Positions 18,201 to 26,493 of a stretch of DNA of 64,000 nt are shown here, in pieces. The DNA comes from an uncultured Ectothiorhodospiraceae bacterium. Its GTDB lineage: Bacteria; Pseudomonadota; Gammaproteobacteria; CAMYNG01. A program made the position numbers and the translations under genes. A model generated the notes under the pieces. That model saw only the letters and a program-made list of their open reading frames with translations. It made no database searches and was not told where the DNA came from. Each line of letters opens with the position of its first letter. Positions within the stretch are counted from its first letter, which is position 1. The stretch lies in the NCBI GenBank assembly GCA_947259765.1, contig CAMYNG010000007.1:62001-126000 (forward strand), given 5' to 3'.

Positions 18201-21200
18201 ACCTTGTCTGGAAGTTCGCGTACTACTGGCATGGCTCCAGTTGCCAAACTAAGTGGTTTGTTTGAAAAATATGTCAAACATCTGGAGTCTGCCGAGGCGT
18301 CGCTGCATGCCCAGGCGATAGATGTTCTCGAAGATTATGTCGAGTACGTCGCCGAGGCAGCGAAAGATGTCGATAAGGCCGGTGAGCCGTTGGCAGATCA
18401 TGAACCGTTGATGCGGCGCATCGACGTTTTATGCAACCAGGCGGTTGCTGACGCCGGCGCGGTTCAGGCGGAGACCAGCGCTAGCGAACCTGCGATTGCT
18501 GAAGAAGCCAGCGTGCAAGAATATGATGACGAGTTGCTGGAGATTTTTCTTGAGGAGGGTATTGAAATCCTCGACGAAAGCGATCACACCTTACACGACT
18601 GGATCAAAGAACCTGATAACCAGGAAATGGTCGAAGCCTTGCAGCGCCAACTGCACACACTTAAAGGTGGTGCACGAATGGCCGGTGTGGCGGCAATCGG
18701 CGATTTAAGTCACGCGGTTGAATCTGTGCTTACCGCAGTGGTCGAAACTAAGTTAGCAACCTCTCAGCCGATGTTTGATGATCTTGTGCGTGCACAGGAT
18801 CGATTGGTTCATATGTTGGATCAATTAAAACAGCGACAAACGCTGACACCGGCCGACGATATCGAGAAGAGCCTGGAGGATTTGTTGCGCAACCCGCCGG
18901 CAGCGGCAAGCGCGTCCATGGAAAGCTCGGTAGAAATTTCCATGCCTGAGGAAGAGATTGAATCCGCCCAGTCAGAGGAATGGCATTTCGCCCCGGATCT
19001 GGACTTGTCGGCCGGGCCGGAAGTTGAAATCCCGACGGACGAGCTAAATGAATCTCCGCAAGCCTCAGCTGAAAGTCTGGAGACAGATGAAGCGAGTGCA
19101 GACCTTACCGTTCTTGATCTGGAAGAGCCGGAGGTCGTCGGGCAGGAGGAAGCCGAAAATTCAGTTCCACTTACCCATCTGGAGGGTGAGGCGACGACGG
19201 AGGAGTCGATCCAGGACAGAGAACCTGCCGAGAATCAGGTAGGCGATAATGTCGTTTCATTTGAGCCCAAGCAGGCTGAACCTGCAGATGAGCTTACGGT
19301 TGTTGAGGTGGAAGTCGCTGGGACCGACGAGTCTGATCCGGCGGCGGAAACCATGCAGGAACCGGATACGAGCCCGGAAGCTATTTCGGAACCAGAGCCG
19401 ATTGCCGAATCTGATGAGGAAACACCCGGCGACGAAACTGCGGAGCTCGCCCCGGAGGACGTTACCTCGGACGTTGAGGAAGAATTACCTGGCACAGACA
19501 TGGTTTCGCCTGACCGTGACAACATTGAATCTGTAAGCGCCGAGCCCGAGCAGGCCGTCGACGAAACGGCACAGCCGATTGCGGAGCTGGAGTCTTCATC
19601 CCCCGCCGATGAACTACCGGCTGAAACCGAGCGCGAGCAGCCTGTTCGCAATCGCCCGCAGGGAGAACAGGTCCGCGTGCGTTCCGGATTGTTGGACAAT
19701 CTGGTTAACTTCGCCGGTGAGGTCAGCATTTACAGTTCCCGCCTGGAGCAGCAAAACAATACCTTTCGATATAACCTCGTTGAGCTGAATGACACGGTAA
19801 CCCGGCTGCGCGATCAGTTACGTAATTTTGAGATCGAAGCCGAAACTCAGATTCAGTTCCGCTACGAAGAAGCAACCGGTAAGTCTTACGGCGACTTTGA
19901 TCCTTTGGAATTCGATCGCTTCACCCAGATGCAGCAGCTGTCACGAGGTATGCTGGAAAGTCTTAGCGATTTGGATAGCTTGCGTAATATGTTGGGCAAT
20001 CTGACGCGTGAGTCGGAAACGCTTCTCGTACAACAGTCACGTATTAACACCGAGCTTCAGGAAGGCTTGATGCGTACCCGCATGGTGCCGTTTTCGAGCC
20101 AGGTGGCGCGCTTGCGGCGCATTGTTCGCCAAACCTGCCAGGAACTCGATAAACAAGCCGAGTTACACATTCACGGCATGGAAAGCGAACTGGATCGTAC
20201 AGTATTGGAGCGGATCCTCGCGCCGCTCGAGCATATGTTACGTAACGCTATCGCGCACGGCATCGAAGCCCCCGCGCGCCGCAAAGAATTGGGTAAAAAG
20301 GGATCGGGCCGACTCGACGTCAACTTAACTCGAGAAGGTAACGATCTGGTTATCACCATGACCGATGACGGTGCCGGAATAAACCTGGATGCGATTCGCG
20401 CCCAAGCAGTTGATCGCGGACTGTTGGATCCGGACGCACAGCCTGATACCGATGAACTAATCGCGCTGATAATGGAGTCTGGCTTCAGTACGGCCAGCGA
20501 AGTTACCCAGATCTCGGGACGTGGTGTCGGCATGGATGTTGTCAATAGCGAAATCACCCGTCTGGGCGGATTGTTGAATATTGAAACCGAAGCGGATAAA
20601 GGCACCCAGTTTATCATCCGCTTACCACAATCTTTGTCGGTGACCCGTGCATTGCTGGTCACCGTGGCAGAAGAAGTTTACGCCATTCCATTACTGGGTG
20701 TTGAAGGCGTTGAACGTGTGGATGCGGAGATTGTCAACCAACTCCAACAATCCGAGACACAACTTTACAAATGGGTAGGAGAGGATTATCGCTATATGCA
20801 CCTCGGTGCCATGTTGAGCAATGAGGCAAGTCCGGCCGTCGAGTCTGGCCGAAATGTGCCGTTGCTTTTGGTACGTAGCGGAGATTTCCGCGCGGCCATA
20901 CAGGTCGATGGTCTTATCGGTAGCCGCGAAGTCGTGGTCAAACCCGTGGGTCCGCAACTAAGTACCTTGCGTGGAATTTCCGGTGCAACCATTATGGGTG
21001 ATGGCGGCGTGGTTTTGATCCTTGACCTCGGGGTTTTAACCCGCTTGGTAGAGACAAGCGATATGCCGATCGAGCTTGTCGAAGCGGTCCCCGAGCAGGA
21101 AGCGGCGCGCTTGCCCTTAATTATGGTGGTCGATGACTCCATCACCGTAAGGAAGGTAACCACCCGTCTACTGGAGCGTAACGACATGGAAGTGGTCACT

Positions 21201-21485
21201 GCGAAAGACGGCGTCGATGCGCTGGCGCAATTACATGATATTCACCCGGATGTCATGTTATTGGATATCGAGATGCCGCGTATGGACGGTTTCGAACTTG
21301 CTACGAACATGCGTAACGATGAGCAGATGAGCCAAATTCCGATCATCATGATCACGTCGCGCACCGGGGAAAAACACCGCCAGCGAGCATTTTCAATTGG
21401 TGTCAATGAATACATGGGTAAGCCTTATCAGGAAGGAGAGCTAATCGGCACTATCAATCAGCTCCTGGACGAAAAGAAAGCCTAA
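15255..21485 (+). CDS. chpA: Hybrid chemosensory histidine kinase ChpA (PilL-like)
   Basis: CheA-type kinase of the Pil-Chp pathway, 2076 residues. Canonical Hpt domains carry HTLKGSGR (His796), HTLSGSSR (His982) and HTLKGGAR (His1134). Upstream, about 1-600, lie FimL/Hpt-like helical repeats that mostly lack the His: VHGTLQM has His56, while LTQMSDTLGMLGL and MSKIQGSLAMLDL have Ser/Thr-like sites. A highly acidic Glu/Ser/Ala linker (about 1210-1465) leads to the CheA dimerisation region, the ATPase N box HMLRNAIAHGIE near 1660, and the G box GRGVGMDVV near 1755. A CheW domain and a C-terminal receiver with Asp2004 (LLDIEMPRMDG) complete it. The protein is shorter than the 2472-residue Pseudomonas ChpA. 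Confidence 0.96.
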   Translation: MSNPSQSQLDINTLGWVKSEIDDTLNQARSALETFVESPDDDSQLRFCINYLHQVHGTLQMVELYGAAMVAEEMEAVTQALLDNQIGNREDAYEILMRGILQLPDYLERLQSGAKDMPVLLLPLLNDLRATRGDALLTENALFQPDLSVEAPLVSTVGEQAEDLPQLARTLRHTYHLGLLGWFREKDTPGSLQKLQGVVDQLREAANDAEASRMLWVASGVIEGLRDGGLESSVAVKLLLGNLDRQIKQIIDQGESSLQDTPPVELLKNLLYYVSRAEPRGELVKELKGAFNLKDVLPDAQSIEKARADMTGPNQALMSTVSAVLVDDLTKVKDSLDVFVRTDDKNVDTLRELGDTLTQMSDTLGMLGLGIQRQEVLNQLDILNEMVSGKAEINDVALMDVAGALLAVENALGDLSTARVANEKAAVAEAEGSTVKAPDQQLMQSVIAEARAELNKVKEALNDFSRTPSRPALLNDVPEYMSKIQGSLAMLDLHQAAELLAVATHYIEVSLIPGDNLPEDESLEVLADAISSIEYYLESLVEGWGHPEAILQVAQQSLTQLGVVTGTGLSGGAGESGEEEGELGEISDSDLVNQTLDNLERPDLSGIDEEAGYDSRADTLVDMPATETDEKTTINLDTTSGEHDFQTSETDPTLVDLPMPDMSIEEREGASSEEFKIESEGSAGPGLTLEGFDSDESLENNIQQPGETLQGDTTGDELDFDISAASAETDVMTPEASRSMAESAAASLLEEIDDEILEIFLEEAEEEQANIARNYPKWKANPENEEALMDMRRSFHTLKGSGRLVGAIDVGEFAWACENMLNRVIDNTVEPTPVMHELLLRVQEVLPQLFDGFRHGKQPDHEIFNLMDIAHALSQGKQVGDDALQQAQQAEPIEVTAPVETTQSEAIVEEATASEIDEDTQLIGEPQTETIDGFVIPPIDSALCDIYRNEAQLHLQTLREYILNAQDQKELGITHDLIRALHTLSGSSRTTGMAPVAKLSGLFEKYVKHLESAEASLHAQAIDVLEDYVEYVAEAAKDVDKAGEPLADHEPLMRRIDVLCNQAVADAGAVQAETSASEPAIAEEASVQEYDDELLEIFLEEGIEILDESDHTLHDWIKEPDNQEMVEALQRQLHTLKGGARMAGVAAIGDLSHAVESVLTAVVETKLATSQPMFDDLVRAQDRLVHMLDQLKQRQTLTPADDIEKSLEDLLRNPPAAASASMESSVEISMPEEEIESAQSEEWHFAPDLDLSAGPEVEIPTDELNESPQASAESLETDEASADLTVLDLEEPEVVGQEEAENSVPLTHLEGEATTEESIQDREPAENQVGDNVVSFEPKQAEPADELTVVEVEVAGTDESDPAAETMQEPDTSPEAISEPEPIAESDEETPGDETAELAPEDVTSDVEEELPGTDMVSPDRDNIESVSAEPEQAVDETAQPIAELESSSPADELPAETEREQPVRNRPQGEQVRVRSGLLDNLVNFAGEVSIYSSRLEQQNNTFRYNLVELNDTVTRLRDQLRNFEIEAETQIQFRYEEATGKSYGDFDPLEFDRFTQMQQLSRGMLESLSDLDSLRNMLGNLTRESETLLVQQSRINTELQEGLMRTRMVPFSSQVARLRRIVRQTCQELDKQAELHIHGMESELDRTVLERILAPLEHMLRNAIAHGIEAPARRKELGKKGSGRLDVNLTREGNDLVITMTDDGAGINLDAIRAQAVDRGLLDPDAQPDTDELIALIMESGFSTASEVTQISGRGVGMDVVNSEITRLGGLLNIETEADKGTQFIIRLPQSLSVTRALLVTVAEEVYAIPLLGVEGVERVDAEIVNQLQQSETQLYKWVGEDYRYMHLGAMLSNEASPAVESGRNVPLLLVRSGDFRAAIQVDGLIGSREVVVKPVGPQLSTLRGISGATIMGDGGVVLILDLGVLTRLVETSDMPIELVEAVPEQEAARLPLIMVVDDSITVRKVTTRLLERNDMEVVTAKDGVDALAQLHDIHPDVMLLDIEMPRMDGFELATNMRNDEQMSQIPIIMITSRTGEKHRQRAFSIGVNEYMGKPYQEGELIGTINQLLDEKKA

Positions 21486-21509
21486 TCCGATCCTGCGCGG
21501 GTGATCGTA

Positions 21510-22616
21510 ATGAGTTCCTACGAACCAACCGACAAACCTGAATACGTGACCCGCAAACCGATCAGCATGCAAACACCGTCGCTTTCCACGCTTGAACTGC
21601 GGAAAATTCGGATTGCAGTTGCATCCAACTCACTACGCCATCGTACGTTTTTACAGCAGGCGCTGGAAGATCGCGGCCTCAACGTTGTGCTATGTGAGGC
21701 GCTTACCGAAACCTTCCAGGGTAGTCTGGACGAAACGCAAGCCGAAGTTCTAGTGCTTGATTTACACGATGATGCCGAGTTTGATGACGATTTGTTTGAC
21801 AGTTTGTTGGACGAATCCAAGGTACCCATTGTATTTAACGACGTCGCGGCGCTGACCATCAACGAACCTCGCGTACTTGCGCGCTGGCACAATACCTTGC
21901 TGCGCAAGATCGCGGAGATTACGGGCCACAAAGAAGATTCGGAAGCCAGTTCGGAAACCGATATTGAGAAGCTTGCTTCGGATTCTGGATTGCTTCGACT
22001 AACACCCGATCGAGTCGCTCCAGGTCAGATACCACAGGGCGAATTGGCAATGAACGTCTGGGTGCTTGGCGCGTCGCTGGGAGGGCCTGAGGCGACCAAG
22101 CGTTTTCTTCGCGAACTGCCCGAGGATTTGCCGGTCGCTTTCGTGCTCGCGCAACATCTTGGCGCCAATTTTGTGAAATTGCTCGCTGAGCAGCTTGATC
22201 GTGAAACGAGTTTTAGCGTTTTCCAGCCCAGAGTGGGTCATGTTTTACGCCACCAGCAGGTGTTAATTGCACCGGTAGAAGAGCGTCTGGTAATCAATAC
22301 TATCGGTTCAATAGAACTACACCCAGCCCCGCGACAATCACCTTATTCGCCTTCAATCGATATGGTGATAAGCGATATCGCGCAAAGATACCCGGGTCGC
22401 TCCGGGGCAATAATCTTCAGTGGCATGGGTGATGACGGCCGGGTTGGCGTTCATGACATGGTCGAGCGTGGTGGTATGGTGTGGGCGCAGGATAAAAAAA
22501 GTTGCGTCATAAGCAGCATGCCCGACAAGGTGCGAGATACTCGGGTAGTCAGTTTTTCGGGGACACCGGAAAAGCTGGCGAAACACCTGAAGAAGCACTT
22601 CGCGATGTACAACTAA
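21510..22616 (+). CDS. chpB: CheB-type methylesterase ChpB
   Basis: Predicted receptor methylesterase opposing PilK. The 368 residues from the ATG at 21510 (a GTG at 21501 is in frame) comprise a degenerate receiver-like domain at about 25-135 and a C-terminal CheB domain. The catalytic residues lie in GASLGGPEATKRF (Ser), LAQHLGANF (His) and FSGMGDDGRVG (Asp). The receiver lacks the usual DD pair, so phosphorylation is doubtful. It lies between chpA (24 nt) and chpC (12 nt). Confidence 0.92.
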   Translation: MSSYEPTDKPEYVTRKPISMQTPSLSTLELRKIRIAVASNSLRHRTFLQQALEDRGLNVVLCEALTETFQGSLDETQAEVLVLDLHDDAEFDDDLFDSLLDESKVPIVFNDVAALTINEPRVLARWHNTLLRKIAEITGHKEDSEASSETDIEKLASDSGLLRLTPDRVAPGQIPQGELAMNVWVLGASLGGPEATKRFLRELPEDLPVAFVLAQHLGANFVKLLAEQLDRETSFSVFQPRVGHVLRHQQVLIAPVEERLVINTIGSIELHPAPRQSPYSPSIDMVISDIAQRYPGRSGAIIFSGMGDDGRVGVHDMVERGGMVWAQDKKSCVISSMPDKVRDTRVVSFSGTPEKLAKHLKKHFAMYN

Positions 22617-22628
22617 CGGTAAACTCTC

Positions 22629-23156
22629 ATGGCAGAAATCACTCATATAAATAGCAAACGGGGTGCCGGTTTGGCGCGAAAGTCGAAAGCAGGTGTTGCG
22701 CGAACCGACATTGTGCATTGCTTGCGTATACCGCTGGAAAACGATACGTTGTTGCTCCCAAACACGGCCGTTGCGGAAGTGGTCGCCTATCAGGCGCCTG
22801 AGCCCATGCGGGACGCACCTGAATGGTTCCTGGGTTGGATGGGATGGCGCGAACTGCGTGTCCCGGTGATTTCTTTCGAGTCTGCGACCGGCGGACGTTA
22901 TTGTCCGCCTTCGGCGTCCAGTCGAATTGCTGTAATTAATACTTTGAACCGGAATCCGCGCGTGCCTTACATTGGCATACAATCTCAGGGAATTCCGCAA
23001 TTGCGTATGATTAATGACGCCAACATTGTGCCGGATGAGAATGTGTCCGTGCCGGCACCTTCGGTCGCGAGCTACGCGCGCTATAATGAAGAATCCATTC
23101 TCGTGCCGGATATAGATGATCTGGAAATACGTCTGGAACGTCTGTTGCAAGGCTGA
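22629..23156 (+). CDS. chpC: CheW-like protein ChpC
   Basis: Second CheW-type adaptor of the Pil-Chp operon, 175 residues. The CheW fold is visible from about residue 30: LRIPLENDTLLLPNTAVAEV, WFLGWMGWRELRVPVISFE and PYIGIQSQGIPQLRM. It is the last gene of the operon; only 12 nt separate it from the convergent rsmE stop and no clear terminator hairpin was seen there. Assignment rests on domain and position. Confidence 0.88.
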   Translation: MAEITHINSKRGAGLARKSKAGVARTDIVHCLRIPLENDTLLLPNTAVAEVVAYQAPEPMRDAPEWFLGWMGWRELRVPVISFESATGGRYCPPSASSRIAVINTLNRNPRVPYIGIQSQGIPQLRMINDANIVPDENVSVPAPSVASYARYNEESILVPDIDDLEIRLERLLQG

Positions 23157-23168
23157 GTCAAAGCCACG

Positions 23169-23897
23169 TCAAAGATCGCCCCACATCGCCTGCACCAGTG
23201 CTACAGCGCTGATTGCCGCCGTTTCAGTACGTAAGATTCGCGGGCCAAGCCGGGCCATGCTGACATCTGAAGAACGAATTGCAGATACTTCAGGCTCACT
23301 GAATCCCCCTTCAGGACCGATTAATATTCCGACATTGTGTTCGGGGGGCTGTAATGAGTTCAGCTGATTTTCGGTATCCGGTAGGAAGGCGACGCGTGTC
23401 ATATTGTCGGTGTCCTCAAGCCAGTCGGCGAGTGAGCAGGGTGCAGTTAATATAGGAATCGCGGTCCGCCCCGATTGTTCGCAAGCGCTGGTGACTACTC
23501 CATGCCAGTGTGTCATGCGTTTCTCGCGGTTACTGTCATCAATGCGTACGATGCTTCGTTCGGTCATTAGCGGCGTTATGGCGGTCACCCCTAACTCAAC
23601 AACTTTCTGCACGGCCGTATCCATTCGATCCCCTCGGGAAATCGCCAGCGCCAGATGAATCGCAAGGTTTGATTCGCGATCCACGTCATCATATCTTGAT
23701 AATTGCACCTGGACTGATCTGCGGCTGATTTGTGTGAGTATGCCTTCGTATTCCCCGCCCTGACCATTAAACAATCTAACCGTGAAATCCTTTTTCATGC
23801 GTAAAACATTTACGCAGTAATTCGCCGCGCGATCGTCCAGTTCAACATGCGCATTCTCGCTCAGTGCTTGCGGAGAGAAAATTCGAGGAATGCGCAT
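23169..23897 (-). CDS. rsmE: 16S rRNA m3U1498 methyltransferase RsmE
   Basis: SPOUT-class methyltransferase acting on U1498 of 16S rRNA in the 30S subunit. The start at 23897 gives 242 residues beginning MRIPRIF, the usual N-terminus. This ATG overlaps the bioA stop as TAATG, so translation is probably coupled. The PUA-like N-terminal domain is followed by the SPOUT knot with LIGPEGGFSEPEV and RLGPRILRTETAAISA. An earlier in-frame start at 23945 lies inside bioA and is unlikely. Confidence 0.95.
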   Translation of the reverse strand: MRIPRIFSPQALSENAHVELDDRAANYCVNVLRMKKDFTVRLFNGQGGEYEGILTQISRRSVQVQLSRYDDVDRESNLAIHLALAISRGDRMDTAVQKVVELGVTAITPLMTERSIVRIDDSNREKRMTHWHGVVTSACEQSGRTAIPILTAPCSLADWLEDTDNMTRVAFLPDTENQLNSLQPPEHNVGILIGPEGGFSEPEVSAIRSSDVSMARLGPRILRTETAAISAVALVQAMWGDL

Positions 23898-25246
23898 TAG
23901 CTCTGTGTTGCCAGTTCGATTCCTTGCGTTGCCACGGACAGGCACTGCTGAATTTGTTCCTCGGTAACGACATAAGGAGGCATTAGGTAAATGACGTTAC
24001 CCAGCGGCCTGAGCAGTACTTCATTTTCCAACGCATGCCGATAAACCGTCAGCCCGCGCCGTTCCCGCCAGTCATAGGGAGTTTTGCTCGCTTTTTCCTT
24101 AACCATTTCAATGGCGAGAATCATGCCCTTTTGTCTCACCTCAGCCACGTGAGGATGATCCTGTAGAGGTGCGGCAGAGATCTGCATGGCCTTGGCGAGC
24201 ACTCGATTACTTGTCAGGACATCCTCTTCGGCAAATATATTAAGTGTTGCCAACGCTGCGCTACAAGCGAGCGCGTTGCCGGTGTAACTGTGGGAATGCA
24301 AAAACGCCGTTAGCTGTTCATAGTCGTCATAAAAGGCCTGGTAGATGGATTCTGTCGTCAGAGTCACCGATAACGGCAGGTAGCCGCCTGTTAGTCCTTT
24401 GGATAAACACATAAAGTCCGGTGTGACACCGGCCTGTTCGCACGCAAACAGGCTGCCCGTACGGCCGAAGCCCACGGCAATTTCGTCGGCAATAAAGTGT
24501 ACGTTAAAACGGTCGCATGCGTTTCGCAGCATTTTAAGGTACACCGGATCGTACATACGCATAGATCCGGCGCATTGCACCAGCGGTTCAACAATCACGG
24601 CGCAAACGTCGTCGGCGTGTTGTTGAAGAGCCTGCTCCATATGCGAAAACATGCGCTCGGAATACTGCGCACATGTCTCGCCAGGCTCCCGAAAATAACA
24701 GTCGGGTCCGGGTACAGTAATGACATCCATGAGCAGCGGCGCATATGTTTGTTTGTAAAGAGCAACATCCCCCACTGCCAGCGCACCAAGGGTTTCACCA
24801 TGATAGCTGTTGCTCAGGGCGATGAATTTATGTTTCTTTTTCTGTCCCTGGTTCTGCCAGTAGTGGAAACTCATCTTGAGGGCAACCTCAATGGCGGACG
24901 AACCGTTGTCGGCATAAAAACAGCGATCGAGTCCCGGCGGTGTAAGCGCTACTAGTCGCTCGGAAAGCTCAATAATTGGTTCGTGGGTAAAGCCAGCCAC
25001 AATCACGTGTTCCAGAGATTCAAGTTGCTGCTTAATACCGGCATTGATACGCGGATTCGCGTGACCAAACAGATTCACCCACCAGGAGCTAATGGCGTCG
25101 AGGTAACGGCTGCCGTCGAAATCATACAGCCACACCCCCTCGCCGCGCTTGATGGGGATCATGGGTAACCACTCATGATCTTTCATCTGCGTGCAGGGAT
25201 GCCACAAGACGGATAGATCCCGGTCGATGAGACTTTTATTGTTCAT
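23897..25246 (-). CDS. bioA: Adenosylmethionine-8-amino-7-oxononanoate aminotransferase
   Basis: PLP enzyme that makes 7,8-diaminopelargonate in biotin synthesis, with S-adenosylmethionine as amino donor. The 449 residues show the class III aminotransferase pattern: LWHPCTQMKDHE and SWWVNLFGHANPRIN near the N-terminus, YADNGSSAIEVALKMSFHYW, FIADEIAVGFGRTG, and the PLP lysine in LSKGLTGGYLP. It is cotranscribed with rsmE. Other biotin genes are absent from the window. Its neighbours include the SAM-cycle genes metF, ahcY and metK. Confidence 0.96.
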   Translation of the reverse strand: MNNKSLIDRDLSVLWHPCTQMKDHEWLPMIPIKRGEGVWLYDFDGSRYLDAISSWWVNLFGHANPRINAGIKQQLESLEHVIVAGFTHEPIIELSERLVALTPPGLDRCFYADNGSSAIEVALKMSFHYWQNQGQKKKHKFIALSNSYHGETLGALAVGDVALYKQTYAPLLMDVITVPGPDCYFREPGETCAQYSERMFSHMEQALQQHADDVCAVIVEPLVQCAGSMRMYDPVYLKMLRNACDRFNVHFIADEIAVGFGRTGSLFACEQAGVTPDFMCLSKGLTGGYLPLSVTLTTESIYQAFYDDYEQLTAFLHSHSYTGNALACSAALATLNIFAEEDVLTSNRVLAKAMQISAAPLQDHPHVAEVRQKGMILAIEMVKEKASKTPYDWRERRGLTVYRHALENEVLLRPLGNVIYLMPPYVVTEEQIQQCLSVATQGIELATQS

Positions 25247-25561
25247 TAATGAAGATTAAACCACAGAGGGCACAGAGAACACAGAGTTAAACAAAACATT
25301 TCGACAGGACGAATTTCGGCAGTAAAAGGAAATTCGCACTAATTCATGTTTTCAGGTATCTGTCCCGTATTGCCTCGCGCTTTTTTTACATTTTACGGCA
25401 GCGGGGTAGTAATTGTGAGGCAGGCGGTGGGTAGAGTTTGCATGCCTAAGGATGTGGCGAAGCAAGGCTGGAACTAACGACACGCCCTGGAACAATAATA
25501 TTGAAGTTCGAATTTATACGGTAAAATACGCCGTGCCCTCGATGTTCCCGGTAGTTGATTT
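25247..25561. other. bioA-metF intergenic region with CCACAGAG repeat arm
   Basis: This 315-nt gap separates metF from bioA. At 25259-25289 it contains AACCACAGAGGGCACAGAGA and further ACAGAG words, one arm of the dispersed CCACAGAG family described elsewhere. No coding frame, RNA or confident promoter is recognised in the remainder. Confidence 0.6.
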
Positions 25562-26413
25562 TTACAAACCCAGATTTTTCCACAAGGTAAGGGTAGGCTC
25601 GGTGCGGTTCATAGTATAAAAATGTAGCCCGGGAGCACCAGCGGCCAGTAGTTTTTCACACAACTCGCCAACGACGTCCAAGCCAAAATCAACAATGGCC
25701 TGCTTGTCGTCACCAAAGCCTTGCAGGCGCTTGCGGATCCAGCGCGGAATCTCGGCACCGCAGGCGTCGGAAAAACGAGCCAATTGGGTGAAATTGGTGA
25801 TGGGCATAATGCCGGGTACTACCGGTACGTTTACACTCATTGCTTCACAGCTGTCGACAAACCGAAAATAGGCGTCGGCGTTATAGAAATACTGGGTCAA
25901 GGCGCTGTTGGCTCCGGCCTCGATCTTGCGCTTAAAATGCTGCAAATCCTTTTGCGCAGAGTCCGCTTGCGGATGAAACTCCGGATAGGCAGCAACCTCG
26001 ATATGAAAGTGATCGCCGGTTTGCTCGCGAATGAAGGCTACCAGCTCGTTGGCATGATTAAATTCCCCTGGACCCTGCATACCGGAGGGGATGTCACCAC
26101 GTAACGCAACAATATGCTCAATTCCGTTATCGATATAAATTTGCAGTAATTCGCTAATGGACGCTTTTTGCGAACCGATGCAGGACAGGTGAGGGGCCGC
26201 GGAAAAACCGGCTTGGCGAATGCTTAAAACAGCGTCAAGTGTGCCTTGCTGGGTACTGCCCCCGGCGCCAAACGTAACCGAGAAGTAGCGCGGTTTCAAT
26301 GCGCCCAGCTGATCCCGCACCAGAGCGATTTTTTCCGCGCCTTCCGGAGTTTTCGGCGGGAAAAATTCGAAACTGAAAGTCCGTTCAAATTTCTTTTGCG
26401 TTTCCATAATCAT
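25562..26413 (-). CDS. metF: 5,10-methylenetetrahydrofolate reductase
   Basis: FAD enzyme that makes 5-methyltetrahydrofolate for methionine synthesis. The 283 residues form the TIM barrel with FSFEFFPPKTPEG at the start, SVTFGAGGSTQQGTLD, HIVALRGDIPSG and the QYFYNADAYFRF segment. Two start codons, 26413 and 26407, are two codons apart and cannot be separated by ribosome site. It lies downstream of ahcY in the same direction, separated by an 80-nt palindromic repeat. Confidence 0.96.
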   Translation of the reverse strand: MIMETQKKFERTFSFEFFPPKTPEGAEKIALVRDQLGALKPRYFSVTFGAGGSTQQGTLDAVLSIRQAGFSAAPHLSCIGSQKASISELLQIYIDNGIEHIVALRGDIPSGMQGPGEFNHANELVAFIREQTGDHFHIEVAAYPEFHPQADSAQKDLQHFKRKIEAGANSALTQYFYNADAYFRFVDSCEAMSVNVPVVPGIMPITNFTQLARFSDACGAEIPRWIRKRLQGFGDDKQAIVDFGLDVVGELCEKLLAAGAPGLHFYTMNRTEPTLTLWKNLGL

Positions 26414-26421
26414 TTAGTTCG

Positions 26422-26489
26422 TAAACACAGGGACACCGAACGTTCACAGAGACGAGTCTCTATGAACGCTGTGTCCTCTGCTGTGGTGA
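26422..26489. repeat. CACAGAG-family palindromic repeat between metF and ahcY
   Basis: The sequence folds into an imperfect hairpin about 30 bp long whose tip is CAGAGACGAGTCTCTATG. The left arm has ACACAGGGACAC and the right arm GTGTCCTCTGCTGTGGTG. It belongs to the same family as copies near 25.26, 28.03, 60.15 and 62.21 kb. Lying between two co-oriented genes, it may attenuate ahcY-metF read-through. Confidence 0.6.
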
Positions 26490-26493
26490 CGTA

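Noticed and set aside
19235-19729. 164-residue Ser-rich frame antisense to chpA
   Set aside because: It mirrors the acidic Glu/Ser repeat linker of ChpA; composition is a by-product of the opposite strand.
22353-23150. 265-residue frame antisense to chpB/chpC
   Set aside because: It spans two real genes on the other strand and has no protein-like features.
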